Shown one piece after another: positions 56,017 through 64,000 of a stretch of DNA of 64,000 nt. Position numbers and translations under genes: made by a program. How positions within the stretch are numbered: position 1 is the stretch's first letter; every line of letters starts with the position of its first letter. Under the pieces are notes generated by a model. The model searched no databases. It had not been told where the DNA came from and saw only the letters and a program-made list of their open reading frames with translations. Source of the stretch: Alphaproteobacteria bacterium MarineAlpha12_Bin1 (GTDB lineage: Bacteria; Pseudomonadota; Alphaproteobacteria; UBA6615); assembly GCA_002937505.1 (NCBI GenBank), contig PTJY01000003.1:1-64000 (forward strand), written 5' to 3'.

Positions 56017-57018
56017 ATGGCTCAATATAAAAAAGCAGTTCAATTCTCTAGAACAGGAGAACCATCTGAAGTTGTTGAAGTGATTGATATGGAAACTTCT
56101 TCAGTAAAACCAGGTATGGCATTAATCGATATTGAAGCCGCGGCAATCAACCCCTCACATTTATTAACCTTATCGGGAGGTTACGGTGTTCAGCCAGATT
56201 TGCCCGCAATTCCCGGTGCAGAAGGTATAGGTATAGTTAAAGAAATAGGAAAAGGGGTAAGCAACGTAAAGGTGGGCGAAAGAGTCATGATACCTCCATA
56301 TACAGGAACATGGCGACAGCAAGCAGTTGTAGAAGCACGAAATATTTTCTTAAAATTCCCATCAGAAGGCAATCCAATTCAGATGGCTATGATTATGGCT
56401 AATCCACCTACCGCCTGGTTACTTCTTCGAAGTGTTATAAAATTAGAGGTTGGAGATTGGATAATACAAAACGCTGCAAACTCTGCTGTGGGTCAATACG
56501 TAATGCAATTAGCAAATATATACGGGCTCAAAACTGTAAACATAGTTAGACGGAAAGGATTTGATGAGCTGGTAACTGAGGCCAAAGGCAATATTTGTTT
56601 GATCGACGGCCCAGATCTCAAGGAGCGAGTCTTGGAGGCGATAAATGGATCTCCAATAAAACTTGGGATAGATGCTGTAGCCGGCGAGGCTACACAGCGA
56701 TTAGCAGACTGTTTAGACGAAAATGGCACGATAGCTAACTATGGCCTACTTTCAGGTGAACCTTGCTCCTTATCTCCTAACGATATTATTTTTAGAAACA
56801 TTAACCTCACCGGTGTCTGGTTAACAATGTGGCTGCGCGGCAGAGGGTCAACAGAAGAACAAAGAAAATCAGTTTATGAAGAACTCAGAGAATATATTAC
56901 TGATGGACGAATGCATGCAAAGGTGGAAGCAACATATAATCTTGATCAAATAAAAGACGCAGTAAAACACGCTATGAAGAAACGAAATGGAAAAATTGTT
57001 CTACTACCAAACGGCTAA
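56017..57018 (+). CDS. Medium-chain reductase, 2-enoyl thioester reductase (MECR)-like
   Basis: 333 residues. The GAEGIGIVKEIGKGVSNVKVGERVM and NAANSAVGQYVMQLANIYG blocks are characteristic of the MECR/ETR branch of medium-chain reductases, which reduce trans-2-enoyl thioesters with NADPH. No zinc site. GGAGA precedes the ATG. Its partner could be the YdhR-like gene just upstream. The role may be fatty acid or enone reduction; assignment to branch is by motif only. Confidence 0.85.
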   Translation: MAQYKKAVQFSRTGEPSEVVEVIDMETSSVKPGMALIDIEAAAINPSHLLTLSGGYGVQPDLPAIPGAEGIGIVKEIGKGVSNVKVGERVMIPPYTGTWRQQAVVEARNIFLKFPSEGNPIQMAMIMANPPTAWLLLRSVIKLEVGDWIIQNAANSAVGQYVMQLANIYGLKTVNIVRRKGFDELVTEAKGNICLIDGPDLKERVLEAINGSPIKLGIDAVAGEATQRLADCLDENGTIANYGLLSGEPCSLSPNDIIFRNINLTGVWLTMWLRGRGSTEEQRKSVYEELREYITDGRMHAKVEATYNLDQIKDAVKHAMKKRNGKIVLLPNG

Positions 57019-57091
57019 ATTGTTTTTTAAAATTTCTCTAAAGCATCAAACTAAACACCACTCCACCCTAAAGCCATTTGTTGTAAAAAAA

Positions 57092-57424
57092 TTAATCTTT
57101 ATTTTTTTTATATTTAACGAATAAATCGTCAATAGTATGGTCGAGTGCCATTATAATTGACGAAAAAGTTTTCAATATTACATTCAATGGCCGACCCCAT
57201 TTCAATTTTATAAAAAAAATCGAAAAAGGTAACAACGATAATGTTGATAAAATAAGAGTGTATTCTTTTGATTGGCTAACCAAAGTTGGCCACCACAAGC
57301 TGAAATGGATAAAGGCATAAACAAATAAACCTACTATCGCTGCTATAGTTAGGGCAAATACCGCTCCAATAAACCAACGGATAAAATAAAAAAAATAGAG
57401 CCTATAAATATTATAATTATTCAT
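57092..57424 (-). CDS. Hypothetical two-helix membrane protein
   Basis: 110 residues, with two predicted membrane helices (WFIGAVFALTIAAIVGLFVYAFIHF and LILSTLSLLPFSIFFIKL), and a polar, basic C-terminus (DHTIDDLFVKYKKNKD). I do not recognise a family. It begins 8 bases after the stop of the SDR gene on the same strand, so it is probably the last gene of that transcript. Confidence 0.6.
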   Translation of the reverse strand: MNNYNIYRLYFFYFIRWFIGAVFALTIAAIVGLFVYAFIHFSLWWPTLVSQSKEYTLILSTLSLLPFSIFFIKLKWGRPLNVILKTFSSIIMALDHTIDDLFVKYKKNKD

Positions 57425-57432
57425 ATTTGTTA

Positions 57433-58158
57433 TTAAAATTTTTCAACCCAAGGCCTTAATTCAACTTCCCATGTCCAAGCAGTACGGCTTTGTCGATGTA
57501 CGTTTAAATAAGTCGCGGCTATAGCATCTGGGTCTAAGAGCGAGTCTATGGGTTCACCAGAATGCCCGTCCGATAAGCTCCTTTTTTCTCTCGGATCGTC
57601 TGGACCTTTGCGTATTCCCCCATCAATAATGAAGTGCCCAACGTGAATATTTTTGGGAGATAACTCTCTTGCCATTGATTGGGCCAAGCCTCTTAATCCG
57701 AATTTACCCATAGCAAAAGACGAAGAATTCACATATCCTTTAGTACTAGCTGAGGCGCCAGTAAAAAATATTGAACCACCGCCGCGCTTTATCATTAATT
57801 TTGCAGCGTTTTGGCCAATCAAAAATCCTGCATAACAACTTACCATTATTGCATTTTTAACAGCTTCTCGATCTAACTCCTCAATGGGGCCGCGCGCCCT
57901 TGCTGCAGCGTTATAAATTACAATATTTGGTACACCTAAATCATTAACGACTTTATTAAATAGACTGTCTACCTGATCTCCATCAGCTGCATCACAGGAA
58001 TAAGATATGCAACCTGTCTGTTTACAGATATCCGATAACTTTGCAGTATCTCTTGCAGCGATAGCAACTTTCATTCCTTCTTTAGTAAATATTCGAGTTA
58101 AAGATGCACTAAGTCCTGGTCCAGCACCCACGACTAAAGCTATTTCGGTATCAGACAT
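57433..58158 (-). CDS. SDR family protein with Phe in place of the catalytic Tyr
   Basis: 241-residue short-chain dehydrogenase fold. ALVVGAGPGLSASLTRIF is the cofactor loop and IVIYNAAARARG the NNAG-type motif. At the catalytic YxxxK position it has FAMGK, so the tyrosine is phenylalanine; the lysine is kept. The following KFGLRGLAQSMARELSPKNIHVGHFIIDGGI matches a known SDR subgroup in which this Tyr is also absent. Either a non-classical mechanism or a non-enzymatic role is likely. Confidence 0.85.
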   Translation of the reverse strand: MSDTEIALVVGAGPGLSASLTRIFTKEGMKVAIAARDTAKLSDICKQTGCISYSCDAADGDQVDSLFNKVVNDLGVPNIVIYNAAARARGPIEELDREAVKNAIMVSCYAGFLIGQNAAKLMIKRGGGSIFFTGASASTKGYVNSSSFAMGKFGLRGLAQSMARELSPKNIHVGHFIIDGGIRKGPDDPREKRSLSDGHSGEPIDSLLDPDAIAATYLNVHRQSRTAWTWEVELRPWVEKF

Positions 58159-58327
58159 TCGTCCCTCCTAATTCTTACAAAGATTCACATCTAAAATGAT
58201 AACACATAAAACATGAGTTTTATCATCAAGAAAGCTTGTATTATTTATGCTTCATAAACTCAGTCACAAAAATTTCTTTTATTACGAGCTTGCATAAAAA
58301 CTCATTGGACCCCAGTTTATTAGTATT

Positions 58328-59752
58328 ATGTCGGACAACAATACAAATACTGGCTTTTTAATCCGTACTCGGGGCCTTCTTAGGAGAGCCTTGCAGGACG
58401 TTTTAAGGGCAGCTGGCAGAGACAGAACCGCGCCACTTAGGTCAGACTTGCCTGATGAGGACCTAGAGGTCATTAAAGAAATCATTGACTTTAGCCTATC
58501 AGGTAAAGGAGGCGAGGCTTCTGCTAGAGCCACTGCAGCAAAGCTAGGAAATCATTATATAGACCTTGATGAGGTTGGAAGATTAAGATTTTTTGTACTT
58601 CTCGCTGAAAATTATGGAGTCAATGTAAAAGAAGTGAGCAAGGCGATAGACGATTACAGGGCTCTAAAGGACAAAGATAACAATTTTGATACCACAATAA
58701 ATCAGTTGAGAGATAGTCTTATAACTCCTCGAATTAATTTATTCCGTCAATTTAATAGCTTAGACCATGGAATAAAATTCTTGGTAGACATGAGAGCTGA
58801 TCTACGTGAATTATTGAATAAAAACGAGCAGCTCAAACCTGTTGACACAGAACTTCGATCACTACTCCGAGGGTGGTTTGATGCTGGCTTTCTTGAGTTA
58901 CGTAATGTGACGTGGGAGGCGCCTGCTGATCTTTTAGAAAAATTAATGGCTTACGAGGCTGTGCACGAAATACAATCATGGGCTGACCTAAAAAATCGTC
59001 TTGAATCGGACCGTCGTTGTTATGCTTTTTTTCATCCAAGCATGCCAAATGAGCCTCTCATATTTGTCGAAGTCGCATTAGTAAACGGTATGGCAAATAA
59101 TATACAAGATTTGCTAGATGAGTCCGCACCAACCACGGACCCAGAATTGGCGGACACAGCAATATTTTATTCTATTTCAAATGCTCAAAAGGGTCTTTCC
59201 GGTGTTAGTTTTGGGGATTTTTTAATTAAAAAAGTTGTTGATCATTTATCGCATGAACTTCCTAACCTTAAAACTTTCGCTACATTGTCACCAATTCCTG
59301 GATTCAGTAAGTGGCTAGATATTAAGCTTCAATCAAACGATGAGGTTATCAGCACACAAAACAAAAAAGCATTAAGCGAATTATCGAGTAGTAAAATAGA
59401 TCAACTATCCTTAAAAAATTTACTTGATAGCCCCTTGTGGTATCAGGACAACAGCAAGACGGAAATTGCAGAGCCCATTCTAATTAAACTAGCTGCTAAA
59501 TATTTAATTGAAGAAAGACAGAAATCATCAGACAATGCTCTAGATGGTGTTGAGCATTTTCATTTAAGCAATGGAGCACGAGTGGAAAGAATAAATTGGT
59601 TGGCAGATATATCACCAAAAGGAATTAAACAGTCTGCGGGAATGATGGTTAACTACCTCTACCCATTAGATAAGATACTTGATAATCATGAGTCATATGT
59701 CACAAAAAGTGAGATACCAGCATCGAATGAAGTAAAGGGTCTTATTAAATGA
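58328..59752 (+). CDS. Malonyl-CoA decarboxylase
   Basis: Decarboxylates malonyl-CoA to acetyl-CoA. 474 residues with the helical N-terminal domain and the GNAT-like catalytic half. Family blocks include HPSMPNEPLIFVEVALVNGMA, FYSISNAQKGLSGVSFGDFLIK, LPNLKTFATLSPIPGF and the C-terminal HLSNGARVERINWLADISPKGI with the catalytic histidine/serine region. No mitochondrial-type targeting, so cytoplasmic. It begins a plus-strand series that continues to the end of the window. Confidence 0.94.
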   Translation: MSDNNTNTGFLIRTRGLLRRALQDVLRAAGRDRTAPLRSDLPDEDLEVIKEIIDFSLSGKGGEASARATAAKLGNHYIDLDEVGRLRFFVLLAENYGVNVKEVSKAIDDYRALKDKDNNFDTTINQLRDSLITPRINLFRQFNSLDHGIKFLVDMRADLRELLNKNEQLKPVDTELRSLLRGWFDAGFLELRNVTWEAPADLLEKLMAYEAVHEIQSWADLKNRLESDRRCYAFFHPSMPNEPLIFVEVALVNGMANNIQDLLDESAPTTDPELADTAIFYSISNAQKGLSGVSFGDFLIKKVVDHLSHELPNLKTFATLSPIPGFSKWLDIKLQSNDEVISTQNKKALSELSSSKIDQLSLKNLLDSPLWYQDNSKTEIAEPILIKLAAKYLIEERQKSSDNALDGVEHFHLSNGARVERINWLADISPKGIKQSAGMMVNYLYPLDKILDNHESYVTKSEIPASNEVKGLIK

Positions 59753-59774
59753 TAAAATGTGACGGAGGTTTTAA

Positions 59775-60344
59775 GTGAGAGTTTATGTAGCGAACTTATC
59801 GAAAATTATCGCGCTTTCTATATTTTTTATAGCTATCGTTCAAAGTAAAAACGTTGAAGCCCAGTTCAATAGGTTCGGGGGCATGCATGGTAAAGGTCAA
59901 TACGAACCGTATAAATACGACAAAAATCATCCCGCCTATAAAGGCATTCAAAAAGAACCTTCAAAAGGGAGAGATCACGTTAAAGACAAAGTTGATTACG
60001 GGACTCAATACCCTACTTCAGGTCCTCACTACCCCTACCCCACAGCCCCCGGCTTTTATAAAAAAATTCAACCACTCGAAAAACTAGTTCATTCACTGGA
60101 ACACGGGAATATTGTAATTTATTTTGATGAGCCTAGAAAAAGTGATATTGAAAAAATACGCAGCTGGGTAGATCGCTATACTGGAGATTTTGATGGCGTC
60201 ATAGCTGTTCCTTCTAAAGGCTTGGGAAAGAAATTAGTTTTAACAGCTTGGAGACATCGCTTAGAGTTACCACAATTAGATGCTAGAGCAGCATTCTTTA
60301 TCGATGCCTTTAGGGGCCGTGGACCAGAGAGACCTGTGAGATAA
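59775..60344 (+). CDS. DUF3105 family exported protein
   Basis: 189 residues: a signal peptide (MRVYVANLSKIIALSIFFIAIVQSKNVEA), a basic glycine/histidine-rich stretch, then the DUF3105 core, GTQYPTSGPHYPYPTAPGFY and LVHSLEHGNIVIYFDEP with conserved histidines that could bind metal. It ends LPQLDARAAFFIDAFRGRGPE. Role unknown. The GTG start has GGAGGT upstream. It is 22 bp after malonyl-CoA decarboxylase. Confidence 0.88.
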   Translation: MRVYVANLSKIIALSIFFIAIVQSKNVEAQFNRFGGMHGKGQYEPYKYDKNHPAYKGIQKEPSKGRDHVKDKVDYGTQYPTSGPHYPYPTAPGFYKKIQPLEKLVHSLEHGNIVIYFDEPRKSDIEKIRSWVDRYTGDFDGVIAVPSKGLGKKLVLTAWRHRLELPQLDARAAFFIDAFRGRGPERPVR

Positions 60345-60422
60345 CCCACTTGCAAGCTGCTATCTCGACATTTAGTCTACAAAAAATATCTGCTCTAATA
60401 AGTTAACAAAAAGGGATGAGAG

Positions 60423-61424
60423 ATGGATATCCGCTACGGGGTTGTAGGGACAATAGGAAACACCCCTCTAATTCGACTAAATGGCCCTTCAGAAACTACT
60501 GGCTGTGAAATTCTAGGCAAGGCAGAGTTCTTGAATCCAGCAGGTTCTGTAAAAGACAGGGCGGCTTGGGCGATAATAAAAGACGCAGAAGAAAATGGAA
60601 AATTGTTACCAGGTGGTACAATTGTAGAAGGAACAGCTGGCAACACAGGAATTGGCATAGCCCATGTGGCAAATGCCCGTGGCTACAAAACTGTAATAGT
60701 AATCCCTGAAACTCAAACTCAAGAGAAAAAGAATGCCCTAAAGCAGGCCGGGGCAAAGCTAATAGAAGTTCCAGCAGTACCATATAGTAATGAAAATAAT
60801 TATATAAAGTACTCGGGCCGTCTGGCTAAGGAATTAAACGAAAAGGAAGCTTATGGAGCCATCTGGGCTAATCAGTTTGACAATCTTGCAAATAGGCAAG
60901 GCCACTACGAAACCACCGGTCCAGAGATATGGAATCAAACGACAGGCACCATAGATGGATTTATCTGTGCTGTGGGAACCGGAGGAACACTGGCTGGCAC
61001 CAGCAAATACCTGAAAGAGCGATCAAAAAAAGTAAAAATAGGTCTGGCTGATCCTATGGGTGCTGCTCTTTATAACTATTATGTAAATGGAGAGCTAAAA
61101 TCTGAAGGATCCTCGATCACTGAAGGAATTGGACAAGGGCGAATTACCGCAAATCTTGAGGATCTATTGGTCGATATGCCATACCAAATCCCTGATGAGG
61201 AAATGTTGCCAATTCTTTTTGATCTAATTACACAAGAGGGGCTAAGTCTTGGCACATCAAGCGCAGTTAACGTCGCAGGCGCAATTAGGATGGCGAATGA
61301 TATGGGCCCAGGACATACGATCGTAACAATCTTATGTGATGGAGCACATCGTTACTCGTCAAAAATATTCAATATAGAATTTTTAAAAGAAAAAAACTTA
61401 CCCGTCCCTCCATGGGCTAATTAA
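60423..61424 (+). CDS. Cysteine synthase-like PLP enzyme (CysK family)
   Basis: 333 residues, fold-type II PLP enzyme. The PLP lysine is in NPAGSVKDRAAW and the substrate loop reads EGTAGNTGIG instead of the TSGNTG of E. coli CysK. AVGTGGTLAGTSKYLKE binds the cofactor phosphate. It may make cysteine from O-acetylserine and sulfide, or act in the reverse sense as a cysteine desulfhydrase; the next two genes, a mercaptopyruvate sulfurtransferase and cystathionine beta-lyase, favour sulfur amino acid turnover. AAGGGATGAGAG precedes the ATG. Confidence 0.9.
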   Translation: MDIRYGVVGTIGNTPLIRLNGPSETTGCEILGKAEFLNPAGSVKDRAAWAIIKDAEENGKLLPGGTIVEGTAGNTGIGIAHVANARGYKTVIVIPETQTQEKKNALKQAGAKLIEVPAVPYSNENNYIKYSGRLAKELNEKEAYGAIWANQFDNLANRQGHYETTGPEIWNQTTGTIDGFICAVGTGGTLAGTSKYLKERSKKVKIGLADPMGAALYNYYVNGELKSEGSSITEGIGQGRITANLEDLLVDMPYQIPDEEMLPILFDLITQEGLSLGTSSAVNVAGAIRMANDMGPGHTIVTILCDGAHRYSSKIFNIEFLKEKNLPVPPWAN

Positions 61425-61453
61425 ATATATCAATGACTTATAGTTGACTTCTT

Positions 61454-62305
61454 ATGACATACATTAATAATTCTGCGCTTGTTTCTACTTCTTGGTTGGC
61501 CCAAAATATTAAAAACCCAAATATACGAATTCTCGATGGATCATGGCATTTACCACCTACGGGACGCAGTGGCCTCAAAGAATTTAATTTACAGCATATA
61601 TCAGGGGCTAGGTTTTTTGATATAGATGAAATATCTGACAAAAATTCTTCCTTACCTCACATGTTGCCATCAGAAGAATATTTTTCTTCTTGTGTTGAGG
61701 GATTAGGAATTTCTAATAGCAATCAAGTCATTATATATGACTATGAAGGGTTGTTTTCCGCACCAAGAGTTTGGTGGATGTTTCGTGCTTTCGGCCACAA
61801 AAATGTGTCTATTTTATCAGGAGGGCTCAATTCATGGATAAAGGAGAATCGTCCAACCAGTAGCGAGTTGACCAAAATAGAACCTGGTACATTTAAAGCA
61901 AAACTGAATAAGCACTCAGTAGCCTCAAAACTTCAATTAAAAGAAAACTTAAAAACCAAAGAATCTTTAGTAATTGACGCTCGTTCGTCTCAAAGGTTCA
62001 ACGGTTCAGAGCCTGAATTTAGACCTGGAGTCAAATCAGGGCATATTCCAGGATCAAAAAACCTTCCCTTCGATGAAATTATCGACATAAACACTGGTTC
62101 ATTTGTTGATAATCAGAGCTTACAAAATACTTTTGACGCAATTGGTGCAACTGAGGATAGGCCTTTAATAACAAGCTGTGGCTCGGGTATTACAGCTTGT
62201 GTGCTCGCACTTGGGCTACATCTAATTGGACGCGACAATCATTCTATTTATGATGGGTCGTGGACTGAATGGGGTAGTAGCGATGATACTGCAATAGAGG
62301 TGTAG
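61454..62305 (+). CDS. sseA: 3-mercaptopyruvate sulfurtransferase (SseA type)
   Basis: Two rhodanese domains, 283 residues: an inactive N-terminal one (IRILDGSWHLPPTGR, ISGARFFDIDEIS) and an active C-terminal one with the catalytic cysteine in TSCGSGITACVLAL. The CGSGxT loop is typical of mercaptopyruvate sulfurtransferase, where thiosulfate sulfurtransferases have CRxGxR. Moves sulfane sulfur from 3-mercaptopyruvate to thiols. No clear ribosome site is seen. It ends 3 bases before metC. Confidence 0.92.
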   Translation: MTYINNSALVSTSWLAQNIKNPNIRILDGSWHLPPTGRSGLKEFNLQHISGARFFDIDEISDKNSSLPHMLPSEEYFSSCVEGLGISNSNQVIIYDYEGLFSAPRVWWMFRAFGHKNVSILSGGLNSWIKENRPTSSELTKIEPGTFKAKLNKHSVASKLQLKENLKTKESLVIDARSSQRFNGSEPEFRPGVKSGHIPGSKNLPFDEIIDINTGSFVDNQSLQNTFDAIGATEDRPLITSCGSGITACVLALGLHLIGRDNHSIYDGSWTEWGSSDDTAIEV

Positions 62306-62308
62306 AGA

Positions 62309-63490
62309 GTGACAAAAGAACACAAAACATATGATGAAACAAAACTCATTAGTGGAGGCCGTGACCCGGAATCAAACTTTGGAATTGTAAACCCTCCCGT
62401 CTACCATGCCTCTACAGTACTATCACCAACTTTATCTGACTGGCGGAACCGTGATCCTATGAAAGACATAGTTTATGGGCGCATGGGAACCCCAACTCAG
62501 AAATCACTTGAAAATGCTACTGCTTTATTAGAGGGGGGAGATAAAGCTTTTGCCACCTCATCAGGTTTAGGGGCCATCACGGTAGCACTAATGTCTTTCA
62601 CTAAAGCGGGCGATCACGTTTTAATGACTGATAGCGCTTATAATCCAGCTAGATCTTTTTGTCTAAACGTCCTTGCCAAATATGGTGTTGAAACCACCTT
62701 CTTCGACCCCACAATAGGCAAAAACATATCTAGTCTTATGAAAGAAAATACCAAAGTGGTCTATGCTGAAAGCCCCGGATCACTTAGCTTTGAAATGCAG
62801 GACATACCTGCAATTTCGGAGATAGCCCATGAACATGATGCTGTATTGATGCATGACAACACATGGGGAACACCTTTGTTCTTTAAATCTTTTGATATGG
62901 GAGTAGATGTATCTATTCACGCAGCCACTAAATATATAGTTGGACATTCTGATGCGATGTTAGGGATATTAGTAACCACAGATAAACACTACGAAAAAGT
63001 TTATCGTGGTTTCAGATCATCTGGTCAACACGCAGCGCCCGATGACTGCTATCTGGCTCTTAGAGGACTTCGCACTCTAGGAGTTCGCTTGAAACAGCAC
63101 CAAGAAAACGCATTGGTTGTCGCTCGCTGGCTAGAAAATAGAGAAGAGATCAGCCAAGTTCTTTATCCAGCCCTTGAAAGCCATCCGGGCCATGAATTAT
63201 GGAAGAGAGATTTCCTAGGCTCCACTGGTTTATTTTCTATTATTCTCAATAAACATTATGATGATACATCATTGGGGGCAATGCTAGATGAAATGGATTT
63301 ATTTGCCATGGGTGCCAGTTGGGGAGGTTATGAATCCTTGATCTTACCTGGCTCTCCTATAAGGTCAGCTACAAAATGGGATCCAGAAGGCACCTTATTA
63401 CGACTGCATATTGGTTTGGAACATGTCGAAAACCTAATATCTGATTTGGATGCTGGTTTAGCCAGACTCAAAGCAGCAAGTAAACCCTAA
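62309..63490 (+). CDS. metC: Cystathionine beta-lyase
   Basis: PLP-dependent Cys/Met metabolism enzyme, 393 residues, cleaving cystathionine to homocysteine, pyruvate and ammonia. The PLP lysine is in HAATKYIVGHSDAM; YGRMGTPTQKSLE and ALLEGGDKAFATSSGLGA bind cofactor and substrate. The C-terminal WGGYESLILPGSP is typical of cystathionine beta-lyase. Begins with GTG after AGAGGTG, 3 bases beyond the sseA stop, so the two are translationally linked. Confidence 0.93.
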   Translation: MTKEHKTYDETKLISGGRDPESNFGIVNPPVYHASTVLSPTLSDWRNRDPMKDIVYGRMGTPTQKSLENATALLEGGDKAFATSSGLGAITVALMSFTKAGDHVLMTDSAYNPARSFCLNVLAKYGVETTFFDPTIGKNISSLMKENTKVVYAESPGSLSFEMQDIPAISEIAHEHDAVLMHDNTWGTPLFFKSFDMGVDVSIHAATKYIVGHSDAMLGILVTTDKHYEKVYRGFRSSGQHAAPDDCYLALRGLRTLGVRLKQHQENALVVARWLENREEISQVLYPALESHPGHELWKRDFLGSTGLFSIILNKHYDDTSLGAMLDEMDLFAMGASWGGYESLILPGSPIRSATKWDPEGTLLRLHIGLEHVENLISDLDAGLARLKAASKP

Positions 63491-63508
63491 CAAGAGAGCT
63501 AGTAAAAT

Positions 63509-64000
63509 ATGTTTGAATATTTTCCAGACAATTATGCCTGGAGCCTCACTGCAGCCCCTCTCTTCGATGAAGTTGGAACTATAAGTGAGCCAGAAGAGGC
63601 ATTGAGAGAAGTTAGACATCTAGCTGGGGCCGATAAAGCAGTAGCTAATGAGGCTTGGCACGAATCATTTATAAAACTGGCCGAGAAACTTGAACGACTT
63701 GGCAGTATAGATTTAAATGAGGGACACCCTCTAACAGCTGCAAGAAAGCTTCATCGTTCTGGATTATATTTTCTTAGGGCTGAACGTTTTCTTCATCATG
63801 ATGACTCTCGAAAACTTAGAACCTATTTAAGAGGAATAAAAAATTTTCGAATGGCGCGGGAATTAGCAAAAGAACCCGTTGAATATATAGACGTACCATA
63901 TAAGGAGGGTGCCATACCCTGTATATTTGTAAAATCAAATGTAAGAGACCCTGCACCAACCATGATACACATACAAGGGTTTGACTCTGTGAAAGAATTC
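63509..64000 (+). CDS. Alpha/beta hydrolase (dienelactone/FrsA-like), 3' end outside window
   Basis: Not in the ORF track because no stop lies within the window. From ATG 63509 the frame is open for 164 codons: MFEYFPDNYAWSLTAAPLFDEVG, a helical N-terminal domain with HPLTAARKLHRSGLYFLRAERFL, then VEYIDVPYKEGAIPCIFVKS and MIHIQGFDSVKEF, the first strands of the hydrolase core. This resembles the alpha/beta hydrolases related to 2,6-dihydropseudooxynicotine hydrolase and FrsA. The catalytic part is cut off. It begins 18 bp after metC on the same strand. Confidence 0.8.
   Translation, partial: MFEYFPDNYAWSLTAAPLFDEVGTISEPEEALREVRHLAGADKAVANEAWHESFIKLAEKLERLGSIDLNEGHPLTAARKLHRSGLYFLRAERFLHHDDSRKLRTYLRGIKNFRMARELAKEPVEYIDVPYKEGAIPCIFVKSNVRDPAPTMIHIQGFDSVKEF

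Overview
The window reads as chromosomal DNA of an AT-rich, probably marine, alphaproteobacterium. The evidence is gene order and gene content: ssb-gyrA-coaD-cyclophilin; dgt-argS-SPOR-nagZ-site-2 protease-scpA-scpB-tatABC-serS-surE-pcm-nlpD; yajC-secD-secF next to a DUF815 ATPase; valS-popZ-tolC-pcm; and PopZ itself, which is an alphaproteobacterial polarity protein. The order is Rhodospirillales-like, but no rRNA is present and I do not assign a genus. Nothing marks an integrated phage, insertion sequence, conjugative element or CRISPR array. The coding strand alternates in blocks and gene density is high.

Layout. 1-4.1 kb: the 3' part of a zinc-binding znuA carrying a ten-copy 33-bp minisatellite, then two phytanoyl-CoA-dioxygenase-like oxygenases on either side of a quinone reductase. 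4.1-12 kb: tRNA-Lys, cyclophilin, coaD, gyrA and ssb on the minus strand, divergent from uvrA, with a possible LexA site between ssb and uvrA. 12-17.4 kb: an HpaB-type flavin monooxygenase, DUF1330, trmFO, a VOC protein, a squalene/phytoene-synthase-like protein resembling complex I assembly factor NDUFAF6, and a 31-residue membrane peptide followed by a truncated PuuD-like membrane protein. 17.5-20.5 kb: yajC-secD-secF. 20.7-34.3 kb: a DUF815 ATPase, then one long minus-strand housekeeping run covering dNTP control, tRNA charging, cell wall recycling, condensin, Tat export and protein repair. 34.4-43 kb: erpA, xthA, ilvD, valS, popZ, tolC and a second pcm.

From about 43 kb the content becomes metabolic and accessory: a CocE-type hydrolase with an MFS permease, a cyclase-family hydrolase, tRNA-Cys and tRNA-Asn, a NIPSNAP protein, a divergent LeuA/homocitrate-synthase-like enzyme in its own promoter/terminator unit, two SDRs that both lack the catalytic tyrosine, three EamA transporters within 5 kb, two medium-chain reductases, malonyl-CoA decarboxylase, and a sulfur amino acid set (CysK-like, SseA, MetC). 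The right edge cuts an alpha/beta hydrolase that is open to the end and absent from the ORF track.

Most unusual direct observations: the znuA minisatellite; a tRNA-Lys whose anticodon loop has 8 bases because of one extra T; an MFS gene whose first membrane helix lies upstream of every ATG/GTG/TTG and whose best start is ATT after a good ribosome site; and a 31-codon membrane-peptide gene with an extended -10 promoter ahead of the PuuD-like gene. I did not find a clearly new multi-gene defence or mobile system.
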